From Fontibacterium temperatum (GTDB taxonomy: Bacteria; Pseudomonadota; Alphaproteobacteria; Pelagibacterales; Pelagibacteraceae), in contig CAXNKS010000002.1 in the NCBI GenBank assembly GCA_964203055.1, positions 162,575 to 226,574 of the forward strand: DNA of 64,000 bases, written 5' to 3'. The notes beneath the pieces are model-generated. The model made no database searches and had not been told where the DNA came from. It saw only the letters and a list, made by a program, of their open reading frames with translations. The translations under genes were made by a program, and so were the position numbers. Shown piece by piece: positions 1 through 7,705 of the stretch (position 1 is its first letter; every line of letters starts with the position of its first letter).

Positions 1-768
1 AAAATACAGATAAATGACGAAATTAAAATTTACGCTGATATAGATAATGATGACAAAATAATTAAAAAAAAATTTTCATATTTACCATCAAAAAAAGATT
101 ACGAGTTAATCAAAAATAATATTTTATTTGAAAATGAGCATTATTTTGTCTTAAATAAACCTTACAACTTAGCTGTACAATCAGGGACCAAAACAGGAAA
201 AAATATTTTTGATATATTAAAAAACTATTCAGAAACTGAATATCCAACCCCACATTTAGTTCATCGATTAGATGCTGAAACAACAGGAATTTTAATTATT
301 AGCAAAACTCACAAAAGTGCAAAATTTTTCTCAGAAGCTTTTAAAAATCAAACTATAAATAAAAGTTATTTAGCTTTAGTAGATGGCGTTTTAGAAAATA
401 AAAATGGAACTTTAAAAAATGAACTTAGTTATGTTGAAAATAATAAAGAGAAAGTGCATTTATCGATCACTAATTATAGAGTTATCTCCGAGACAAAAGA
501 CCTCTCATTGTTATTGCTAAATCCCGAAACAGGAAGAAAACATCAGTTGAGAAGACAATTAAGTTTTATTAAACATCCTATTTTAGGAGAAAAGAAATAT
601 ACAAATAAGAGCTTAAATAAGTCTAAGGAGCTTCATTTGATGCTACATGCCTATAAAGTTGAATTTTTAATAAATAGCAAAAAAACAGTTCATCAAGCTG
701 AACCTTCATTATACTTTCAAAGTTTTTGTAAGGAGAAAAAATTAATTTACGAATTAAATAATTTATAA
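1..768 (+). CDS. rluC: RluA-family 23S rRNA pseudouridine synthase (5' partial)
   Basis: This enzyme isomerises uridine to pseudouridine in 23S rRNA. The frame is open from base 1, so the N-terminal part (probably an S4 domain) lies outside the window. The catalytic-loop motif HRLDAETTG is visible with its Asp, followed by GRKHQLRRQL, the RluA-family substrate-binding motif (usually GRxHQIR). The stop is at 766-768, and the 3' end overlaps the convergent lipB by 22 bases. An ATG at 454 lies inside the catalytic domain and is not the start. RluC is the likeliest member because alphaproteobacteria usually carry RluC and RluD, but the missing N-terminus prevents a firm choice. Confidence 0.85.
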   Translation, partial: KIQINDEIKIYADIDNDDKIIKKKFSYLPSKKDYELIKNNILFENEHYFVLNKPYNLAVQSGTKTGKNIFDILKNYSETEYPTPHLVHRLDAETTGILIISKTHKSAKFFSEAFKNQTINKSYLALVDGVLENKNGTLKNELSYVENNKEKVHLSITNYRVISETKDLSLLLLNPETGRKHQLRRQLSFIKHPILGEKKYTNKSLNKSKELHLMLHAYKVEFLINSKKTVHQAEPSLYFQSFCKEKKLIYELNNL

Positions 769-1367
769 AAGTTTTCTTTTATTGAGTTATTAATAATTTC
801 ATCATTTGGGATTGCACGTAAATCAGAAATATTAATTATTCCTTTATTAGATATCCCACAAGGAACTATTCCACGATAATCAGTTTTATTGACATTAATA
901 TTAAGAGAAAAACCATGATATGCAATCCATTTTTTAACTTTAATTCCAATAGCGGCAATTTTATTTTCTTCACTATTATTATTTATCCAAATGCCAATAT
1001 TTTTAGGATCAGCAAATGATGAAATATTGAAATCTTTAAGAATAGAAATAATCCATTCTTCAACATGCCTAACAAATTTTTTTATTTCTTTTTCACGTTT
1101 ATTAAGATTTATAACAAAATAAACTATTTTTTGCCCAGGGCCATGATAGGTAAATTTCCCACCTCGATTTGTTGCAATTACAGGAAATAAATTAGGTAGT
1201 AATAAATCTTTATCTGATGCGCTTATACCTTTTGTATAAACTGAATCGTGCTCTAATATCCATATAAGTTCATCTTCTAAGTTGGCATGAACTTTTTCTA
1301 CTCTTTGTTCCAAAAAATCTATTGCTTTTTTATAAGCTACAGGTTTTTGAGATATTTTAATTTCCAT
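747..1367 (-). CDS. lipB: Octanoyl-[acyl-carrier-protein]--protein octanoyltransferase LipB
   Basis: LipB moves octanoate from acyl carrier protein to lipoyl domains of 2-oxoacid dehydrogenases and the glycine cleavage H protein, the first step of lipoate assembly in the cytoplasm. The 206-residue protein shows RGGKFTYHGPGQ (family signature), the Lys-containing AAIGIKVKKWIAYHGFSLN, and the catalytic Cys in VPCGI. Length matches the family (about 210). Its ATG overlaps the last base of panC upstream on the same strand, so the two are probably cotranscribed. The 3' end overlaps the convergent pseudouridine synthase gene. Confidence 0.95.
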   Translation of the reverse strand: MEIKISQKPVAYKKAIDFLEQRVEKVHANLEDELIWILEHDSVYTKGISASDKDLLLPNLFPVIATNRGGKFTYHGPGQKIVYFVINLNKREKEIKKFVRHVEEWIISILKDFNISSFADPKNIGIWINNNSEENKIAAIGIKVKKWIAYHGFSLNINVNKTDYRGIVPCGISNKGIINISDLRAIPNDEIINNSIKENFYKLFNS

Positions 1368-2176
1368 TAAAAGTTATCAATCAATCTTATGTTATTTAAA
1401 TAATACGCTAGAAACACCCTAGTATTAACTGATGGTTTATTGGTTTTCTTTAATTTTTTTAAATTAAACGCAGACAAATAATCTATTTTTTTAGCACCAA
1501 ATTCTTTTATTTTTTTTAAAAAAAAAGAGTTATCTTTGGACTTTATAATTTGATTTTTATTTTTTTTTAAAAAATTAATTATTTCTCCAGCTATATTTAA
1601 TGATTTTTGATCTAAAAGTTTATTTCTAGAGGATAAAGCAACCCCATTTTTAGCTCTGATAGTATCGCATGGTACAACTTTTATTTTGGAATTAATGCTT
1701 TCTAGGTATTTTCTAATAATAATTAATTGCTGATAGTCTTTTTTTCCAAGGAAAAGATAATCAGTTTTAATATGACTTAATAGTCTTTTTACGACTTCAA
1801 TTACACCTTCAAAATGTCCAGGTCTAAATTTTCCTTCTAACAAATTTTTAAAATGGTGAATTTTATTTTTAATTATAATTTTTTTTTCTGGATAAATATC
1901 TTTTTCTTTGGGCAAATAAACGTAATCTACCTTATTTTTTTTACAAATTTTTAAGTCAGTTAAGATAGTTTTAGGATATTTTTTATAATCTTTTTTGTTA
2001 TTAAATTGAAATGCATTAACAAATATACTTACTATTGTTAATAATTTTTTTTTTTTTGATTTTTTTATTAACGAGACATGACCATCATGCAAGCATCCCA
2101 TAGTCGGGATAAAGCCAATTTTTTTTTTATTTAATAACTCTAAAGTTATTTTATTTGCTGTTTTAATTATTTTCAT
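1367..2176 (-). CDS. panC: Pantothenate synthetase (pantoate--beta-alanine ligase) PanC
   Basis: PanC joins pantoate and beta-alanine with ATP to make pantothenate, the CoA precursor. The 269-residue protein carries IPTMGCLHDGHVSLI (ATP-binding HxGH-type motif, here HDGH), FLGKKDYQQL, GHFEGVIEVVKRL and the KMSKS-like position SSRN. It heads a two-gene minus-strand unit with lipB and is divergent from galU, with 24 bases between the starts. panB is not in the window. CoaD, which acts later in CoA synthesis, is encoded at 58855-59349. The many poly-A/T runs make this gene prone to base-calling error, but the frame is intact. Confidence 0.95.
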   Translation of the reverse strand: MKIIKTANKITLELLNKKKIGFIPTMGCLHDGHVSLIKKSKKKKLLTIVSIFVNAFQFNNKKDYKKYPKTILTDLKICKKNKVDYVYLPKEKDIYPEKKIIIKNKIHHFKNLLEGKFRPGHFEGVIEVVKRLLSHIKTDYLFLGKKDYQQLIIIRKYLESINSKIKVVPCDTIRAKNGVALSSRNKLLDQKSLNIAGEIINFLKKNKNQIIKSKDNSFFLKKIKEFGAKKIDYLSAFNLKKLKKTNKPSVNTRVFLAYYLNNIRLIDNF

Positions 2177-2200
2177 TTAAGAAATTAACTATAATATTTA

Positions 2201-3004
2201 ATGATAAAAGAAGCGATAATACCATTAGCTGGTTTAGGCACAAGACTTCTACCGTTTAGCAAAATACTTCCAAAAGAACTGTTACCTTTAGGGAACAAAA
2301 CTATTTTGGAACATATTTTGGATGAATGTTTGGAAGCGGGTATAAAAAAAATTATCTTAGTTATTTCGAATAGAAAAAAAGTTATCAAAGATTACCTTTA
2401 CCCCGATCATTATTTATTAAATTATCTAAAAAAAAAGAAAGATTATAGATCAATTCAGAAACTAAAAATTTTAGATCGCTACAGAAGTAAACTTAAATTT
2501 GTATATCAAAATTCTCCAAAAGGTCTTGGAGATGCTGTATTGGCTGCAAAATCAGCAATTAAAAATAAATTTTTTCTTTTGGTTCTACCAGACGATATTA
2601 TTATTAAAGAAAATTGTTCAAAAAAAATAATTAATATTCATAATAAATATCATTCTTCAGTAATAGCTTCTAAGAAAGTAAAAAAATCTGAAATTTCAAG
2701 ATATGGAATTATAAAATATTCAAAAAAAATTAATAATAATTTATTTATCAGCGATTTAGTTGAAAAACCTAGTTTAAAAAATTCTCCATCTAATTATGCA
2801 ATTATAGGAAGATACGTCTTGCCAAAAAAAATAATTTCTTCACTACAAAATACCAAAAGAGGATCCTCAGGAGAAGTGCAGATTACAGATGCAATGAAAC
2901 GTTTAATTTATAACGATAATAAATTTGTGGGACATATATTTTCCGGAACATATTTAGACTGCGGAACTATTAATGGATATAATAATTCATTAAAAAAATT
3001 CTAA
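2201..3004 (+). CDS. galU: UTP--glucose-1-phosphate uridylyltransferase GalU
   Basis: GalU forms UDP-glucose from UTP and glucose 1-phosphate. The 267-residue nucleotidyltransferase shows the N-terminal PLAGLGTRLLPFSK and LPKELLPLGNK signature, then GLGDAVLAAKSAI, YAIIGRYVLP and GEVQITDAMK. It is slightly shorter than the common 290 residues. The stop is one base before ugd, whose product oxidises UDP-glucose, so the pair makes UDP-glucuronate for envelope sugars. No glycosyltransferase is nearby to show where the sugar goes. Confidence 0.95.
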   Translation: MIKEAIIPLAGLGTRLLPFSKILPKELLPLGNKTILEHILDECLEAGIKKIILVISNRKKVIKDYLYPDHYLLNYLKKKKDYRSIQKLKILDRYRSKLKFVYQNSPKGLGDAVLAAKSAIKNKFFLLVLPDDIIIKENCSKKIINIHNKYHSSVIASKKVKKSEISRYGIIKYSKKINNNLFISDLVEKPSLKNSPSNYAIIGRYVLPKKIISSLQNTKRGSSGEVQITDAMKRLIYNDNKFVGHIFSGTYLDCGTINGYNNSLKKF

Positions 3005-3005
3005 T

Positions 3006-4322
3006 ATGAAAATTTGTTTTATTGGTACAGGTTATGTTGGTTTAGTATCGGGAGTTTGTTTTTCTGATCTTGGCAATAACGTTATCTGCATTGACAAAGA
3101 TAAAGAAAAATTAAACAGACTTGAAAACGGAGATATTCCAATATTTGAACCTGGCTTGTCTGAATTGGTTAAAAAAAATTTAGAATCAGGTAGGCTTATT
3201 TTTTCAGATGATCTAATTGGTTCTATTAACAAATCTGACATTGTTTTTATTGCTGTAGGCACACCAACAGCAAAAGACGGTGTCTCTGCAGATCTTTCAC
3301 AAGTATTCTCTGTTGCTCAATTAATTTCAAAAAAAATTAAATCTCATAAAATTATTGTTACAAAATCTACTGTGCCTGTTGGTACGGGTGATAAGATTGA
3401 AAAGATTTTGAATAAAAACAAGAAAAAAGGATTATTTACAATTGTATCTAACCCAGAGTTTCTTAGAGAAGGAGAGGCTATTAAAGATTTCAAATATCCA
3501 GATAGAGTAGTTATTGGTGCAAACGATAAAAGAGTTATAAAAATATTTAATGAGTTATACCGCCCTATAGTTAACAAGGGAGCTGCTTTTGTCTCCTGTT
3601 CTAGAAGAGCAGCCGAGCTTATAAAATATGCATCTAATGCCTTTTTAGCTACAAAAATTAGTTTTATTAATGAAATTGCAAATTTATGTGAAAAGGTCGA
3701 TGTAAATGTTGATGATGTGGCTCTTGGAATTGGACTTGATAAAAGAATTGGTTCAAGATTTTTAAGAGCGGGACCTGCATATGGTGGATCTTGCTTTCCT
3801 AAAGATACTAAAGCTTTAGCAAAGGTAGGTAAGAATTATAATTCTCCACTTTCTATTGTTAATTCGGTCATTAATTTTAATGAAAAAAGAAAAATAGATA
3901 TTGAAAAAAATATTTATAAAATTTTAAATAATAAAATTAAAAATAAGATTATTTGTTTTTTAGGAGTAACATTTAAAGCAAACACCGATGATTTAAGAGA
4001 TTCTTCAGCAATAAATTTAATATCTAAGTTTATTAAAAAAGGAGCAAAGATTAACTATTATGAGCCATCAGGAAGCAAAGAAGTTTTAAATAAACATAAT
4101 AACGTAAACTATTTTGATGATCTATATTTAGCAACCAGCAAAGTAGACTTAATTATTATTCATACAGAGTGGGATGAATTTAAAAATTTAAATTTTTCTA
4201 AAATTAAAAATAATAATAAAAAAGTCACTATATACGATTTAAGAAATTTATACGATAACAGATCATTTAATACTCAAAAAAACATTACTTATTATTCTAT
4301 CGGCAGACCAGTAAATGCCTAA
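3006..4322 (+). CDS. ugd: UDP-glucose 6-dehydrogenase Ugd
   Basis: Ugd oxidises UDP-glucose to UDP-glucuronate with two NAD+. The 438-residue protein has the N-terminal Rossmann motif GTGYVGLVSG, the catalytic Cys near residue 262 in GGSCFPKDTKAL, and the C-terminal domain motif FLGVTFKANTDDLRDSSA. Length and order match the TuaD/Ugd family. It follows galU by one base. Its last 8 bases overlap the ClpS reading frame, so translation of the three genes may be coupled. Confidence 0.96.
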   Translation: MKICFIGTGYVGLVSGVCFSDLGNNVICIDKDKEKLNRLENGDIPIFEPGLSELVKKNLESGRLIFSDDLIGSINKSDIVFIAVGTPTAKDGVSADLSQVFSVAQLISKKIKSHKIIVTKSTVPVGTGDKIEKILNKNKKKGLFTIVSNPEFLREGEAIKDFKYPDRVVIGANDKRVIKIFNELYRPIVNKGAAFVSCSRRAAELIKYASNAFLATKISFINEIANLCEKVDVNVDDVALGIGLDKRIGSRFLRAGPAYGGSCFPKDTKALAKVGKNYNSPLSIVNSVINFNEKRKIDIEKNIYKILNNKIKNKIICFLGVTFKANTDDLRDSSAINLISKFIKKGAKINYYEPSGSKEVLNKHNNVNYFDDLYLATSKVDLIIIHTEWDEFKNLNFSKIKNNNKKVTIYDLRNLYDNRSFNTQKNITYYSIGRPVNA

Positions 4323-4674
4323 AGTTCTTATAAAATTAAAAAAAAATAAGACTCAAGTTAAAATCAAAAAACCTGATTTTTATGAAGTTATTCTTTTAAA
4401 TGATGATTTTACAACTATGGAATTTGTTGTTAAAGTTTTACAATTATTTTTTAATATGACTAAGCCAAAAGCAAATAAAATTATGCTTAAAATTCACAAC
4501 GATGGGAGCGCTGTTTGTGGAGTTTATCCCTATGAGGTTGCTGAGACTAAAGTTATGCGAAGTTATAAACTTTGCAAAACAAAATCAGTATCCTTTGAAA
4601 TGTATTATGAAAAAATCTATTTAAATGGCTACATTTACCAAATCTTTAGAACAAGCAATTTCACAAGCATTTAA
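4315..4674 (+). CDS. clpS: ATP-dependent Clp protease adaptor ClpS (3' end probably artefactually extended)
   Basis: ClpS binds the N-domain of ClpA and delivers N-degron substrates to ClpAP. YEVILLNDDFTTMEFVVKVL is the family signature of the N-degron pocket, and DGSAVCGVYPYEVAETK follows. The family normally ends about where KTKSVSFEMYYEKI is read, near 4617. The next dozen residues come from the clpA start region read in another frame. Deleting any one base in the A- or T-run at 4609-4622 would give a TAA directly followed by the clpA ATG. The ClpS call is firm; the 3' boundary is doubtful and the natural stop is probably near 4624. Confidence 0.85.
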   Translation: MPKVLIKLKKNKTQVKIKKPDFYEVILLNDDFTTMEFVVKVLQLFFNMTKPKANKIMLKIHNDGSAVCGVYPYEVAETKVMRSYKLCKTKSVSFEMYYEKIYLNGYIYQIFRTSNFTSI

Positions 4675-6919
4675 ATTTGCCACTGAAAAAAAACATCAGT
4701 ATGTAACTTTAGAACATTTGCTACTTGCTTTAACAGATGAAACGGATGCTCGTAATGTTATGAAAGCATGCAATGTAGATGTTGATTTATTAAATGAGAA
4801 TCTGGAATTTTATATTGATAATGAATTAGAAAATATAGTTACTACAGATACTAAATTAGAACCCCAGCCAACGGCAAGTTTTCAAAGAGTTATTCAAAGA
4901 TCTATTGTTCATGTTCAATCTTCAGGAAAAAATGAAGTTACAGGGGCAAATATATTAGTCGCATTATTTGCTGAAAGAGAAAGTCACGCTACATTTTTTT
5001 TACAAGAACAAGAAGTCACACGTTACGATGTAGTTAATTTTATTTCTCATGGAATTACCAAAGTTGATAATTTTGCTTATGGAGGCTCATTTGACAGCTC
5101 ATCATCATCCAGCAACAATAAAGCAGCTACTAATTCACCTTTAGAAACGTATTGTGTTAATCTAAATAAAAAAGCTGAACAAAATAATATAGATCGTTTA
5201 ATTGGAAGAACAGTGGAAGTAGATCGTTTAGCTCAAATTTTGTGCAGAAGAACTAAAAACAATCCATTATTGGTTGGGGATCCGGGTGTTGGAAAAACAG
5301 CGATCGTTGAAGGATTAGCCTTAAAAATTTTTAATAATGAAGTTCCTCAAGTCTTAAAATCACATGTAATATTTTCTCTTGATATGGGAACATTAATTGC
5401 AGGAACAAGATATAGAGGAGACTTTGAAGAGCGTCTTAAATTAATTATTAAGGAAATAGAAAAAAATAAAAACTATATTTTATTTATAGATGAAATTCAC
5501 ACATTAGTAGGAGCTGGATCAACATCTGGAAGTTCAATGGATGCCTCCAATATGCTTAAGCCTGCTTTACAGGCTGGAAATATAAGATGTATAGGATCGA
5601 CAACTTACAATGAGTATAGATTATTTTTTGAAAAAGACAGAGCGCTACAAAGAAGATTTCAAAAAATAGATGTTCCAGAGCCAACAATAGATGAGGCATA
5701 CAAAATTATGTATGGAATTCGATCAAAATATGAAAAATTTCATAATGTTAAATTTACTGATGATGCAATAAAAGCATCTGTAGATTTATCAAGTAAATAT
5801 ATTGGTAACAAAAAGTTACCGGATAAATCAATCGATATTATTGATGAGTTAGGTTCTTCAGAAGTTTTAAAATCTGAAAACCAGAGAAAAAAAATATTAG
5901 ATATTGAAGATATTGAGAGAATAGTTTCTCAAATTACTAAAATTCCAGAAAAAAATATTTCAGTTAATGACAGAATGTATTTAAAGGATTTAGATAAAAA
6001 TTTAAAAAGAGTTATTTTTGGACAAGATCTTGCAATTGATAGTCTTGTATCCTCAATAAAATTATCAAGATCTGGTTTGAGAGACAGTAATCGTACTATC
6101 GGAAATTATATGTTTTCAGGTCAGACAGGAGTTGGAAAAACTGAACTTGCAAAACAACTTGCTAAAGTTCTTGGTATTGAACTTATTCGTTTTGATATGT
6201 CAGAGTATATGGAAAGACATTCAGTTTCTAAATTGATTGGAGCGCCTCCAGGATATGTTGGTTTTGATCAAGGAGGATTACTTTCTGAGAAAGTTGACAA
6301 AAATCCTTATGCAGTTCTTTTAATTGATGAAATAGAGAAGGCTCATCCAGATGTTTATAATATCTTGTTACAAATTATGGATTATGGAAAATTAACTGAT
6401 CAAAATGGTAAAAAAATAGATTTCAGAAATATTATTTTAATTATGACGACTAATGCTGGTGCGGAAGATTTGCAAAAATCTCAAATAGGATTCAATAAAA
6501 GTATTAATAAAGACGGTGATTTAGAATCTATTAATAAAATATTTTCACCTGAATTTAGGAATAGATTAGATTCTATTGTCCAATTTAATATTTTAAACAA
6601 AGATACTGTTAAAAAAATTGTTGAAAAATTTGTAATTGAACTTGAAACACAGTTAGGCGAAAGAGATGTGATTATTAATTTGACTGACAAAGCTAGCAAT
6701 TTAATTTCTAAATTAGGCTTTGATGAAAAAATGGGCGCTAGACCTTTAAATAGAGTTATAGATGAAAAAATTAAAAAACCTTTAGCAGACGAACTTATTC
6801 ATGGAAAATTAGTAAACGGCGGTCATGTTTTAGTAGATGCCAAAAATGATATTCTTGTTTTTGAAATTAATAAAATTGAAAAAACATCAAAAAAACCAGT
6901 TAGCAAAACGGTACAATAA
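4625..6919 (+). CDS. clpA: ATP-dependent Clp protease ATP-binding subunit ClpA
   Basis: ClpA is the AAA+ unfoldase that feeds proteins into ClpP; ClpP is not in this window. The start is fixed by the N-terminal repeat SLEQAISQAF..HQYVTLEHLLLAL, typical of ClpA. There are two AAA+ modules. D1 has Walker A GDPGVGKT near residue 218 and Walker B ILFIDEIHTLVGAG. D2 has Walker A GQTGVGKTELAKQL near residue 499, Walker B VLLIDEIEKAHPDVYN and the arginine-rich FRNRLDSIVQF. There is no ClpB-type long middle coiled coil. Length (764) matches ClpA. It directly follows its adaptor clpS. Confidence 0.97.
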   Translation: MATFTKSLEQAISQAFKFATEKKHQYVTLEHLLLALTDETDARNVMKACNVDVDLLNENLEFYIDNELENIVTTDTKLEPQPTASFQRVIQRSIVHVQSSGKNEVTGANILVALFAERESHATFFLQEQEVTRYDVVNFISHGITKVDNFAYGGSFDSSSSSSNNKAATNSPLETYCVNLNKKAEQNNIDRLIGRTVEVDRLAQILCRRTKNNPLLVGDPGVGKTAIVEGLALKIFNNEVPQVLKSHVIFSLDMGTLIAGTRYRGDFEERLKLIIKEIEKNKNYILFIDEIHTLVGAGSTSGSSMDASNMLKPALQAGNIRCIGSTTYNEYRLFFEKDRALQRRFQKIDVPEPTIDEAYKIMYGIRSKYEKFHNVKFTDDAIKASVDLSSKYIGNKKLPDKSIDIIDELGSSEVLKSENQRKKILDIEDIERIVSQITKIPEKNISVNDRMYLKDLDKNLKRVIFGQDLAIDSLVSSIKLSRSGLRDSNRTIGNYMFSGQTGVGKTELAKQLAKVLGIELIRFDMSEYMERHSVSKLIGAPPGYVGFDQGGLLSEKVDKNPYAVLLIDEIEKAHPDVYNILLQIMDYGKLTDQNGKKIDFRNIILIMTTNAGAEDLQKSQIGFNKSINKDGDLESINKIFSPEFRNRLDSIVQFNILNKDTVKKIVEKFVIELETQLGERDVIINLTDKASNLISKLGFDEKMGARPLNRVIDEKIKKPLADELIHGKLVNGGHVLVDAKNDILVFEINKIEKTSKKPVSKTVQ

Positions 6920-6921
6920 AT

Positions 6922-7245
6922 ATGTTTGGTTTATTTTCGAGTAAGACAAAAAAAATAGAAGAAAAACTATCAAACCTTGCAATTGAAATAGCAAGTATTC
7001 AAAAAAATATCATTATTTATCCAAATGAAAATAATTATAAAAACTTGCATATTAGCAAGACTAAAGAGCTAAATTCTCTTTATAATGAGCTCGAAGCAGC
7101 AAAAGGAAAAGATTATCTTAATGAATTTATTAGCAAATTATCTAACGAATATAAGAAATCTAAATATGTCTTATCTAAAGCAGAGCAGAAAATTTTAGAT
7201 AAAATATTAATTGAGTATAAAGTTAAAGTTAAAATAAAAGCTTAG
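6922..7245 (+). CDS. Small helical protein of unknown function
   Basis: I do not recognise this 107-residue product. It starts two bases after the clpA stop, so it is probably cotranscribed with clpSA. It opens with a short hydrophobic MFGLFSS, then is charged and looks almost entirely helical, rich in Lys, Glu, Asn and Leu with heptad-like spacing. There is no signal peptide, Cys pair or catalytic motif. Its last four bases overlap the end of convergent ridA. Codon use resembles its neighbours and the frame has no stop over 324 bases, so it is probably a real lineage-restricted gene. Confidence 0.6.
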   Translation: MFGLFSSKTKKIEEKLSNLAIEIASIQKNIIIYPNENNYKNLHISKTKELNSLYNELEAAKGKDYLNEFISKLSNEYKKSKYVLSKAEQKILDKILIEYKVKVKIKA

Positions 7246-7703
7246 TTAATCTCAAAAATACTTTCTATTTCAACGCAGGCATTTAAAGGCAGAGAATTAC
7301 AACCAATTGCAATTCTAGAATGCAAATTCACTGAAAAAATTTTTGCAATTAAGTCTGAAGCTCCATTAATAACTTTTGGGTGGTCCGAAAAATTATCTAA
7401 ACAATTTACGTAACCACTTATTCTAATGCAACTTTTCACTTTATTAAGATCACCATTGCATGCAATCTTTAATTGGCCAAGAGCATTTAAAATTGAAATT
7501 TCCGCAGCCTTTTGAGCCTGTTCTAAAGAAACTTCTTTCATAACTTTTCCAGTTATTATTTTTCCATCAGCAGTAATAGGAAGTTGTCCTGATATAAAAA
7601 TAAGTTTTTCATATCTACTAAAAGCAGCGTAATTGCCCACAGGTTTTGGAGGATTTGGAATAGTAATATTTATTTTTTTTAATATTTCTTCAATTTTATT
7701 CAT
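7242..7703 (-). CDS. RidA/YjgF/UK114-family protein (enamine/imine deaminase-like)
   Basis: RidA-family proteins hydrolyse reactive enamines and imines released by PLP enzymes. The 153-residue length with an N-terminal extension before FISGQLPITADGKIITGK matches the longer YjgF-like subfamily rather than the 130-residue archetype. AQKAAEISILNALGQLK and LPLNACVEIESIFEI, the C-terminal strand, are visible. The substrate is unknown for this subfamily and the archetypal catalytic Arg is not clearly placed. It lies 2 bases after topA on the same strand and converges with the gene at 6922. Confidence 0.85.
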   Translation of the reverse strand: MNKIEEILKKINITIPNPPKPVGNYAAFSRYEKLIFISGQLPITADGKIITGKVMKEVSLEQAQKAAEISILNALGQLKIACNGDLNKVKSCIRISGYVNCLDNFSDHPKVINGASDLIAKIFSVNLHSRIAIGCNSLPLNACVEIESIFEIN

Positions 7704-7705
7704 CT

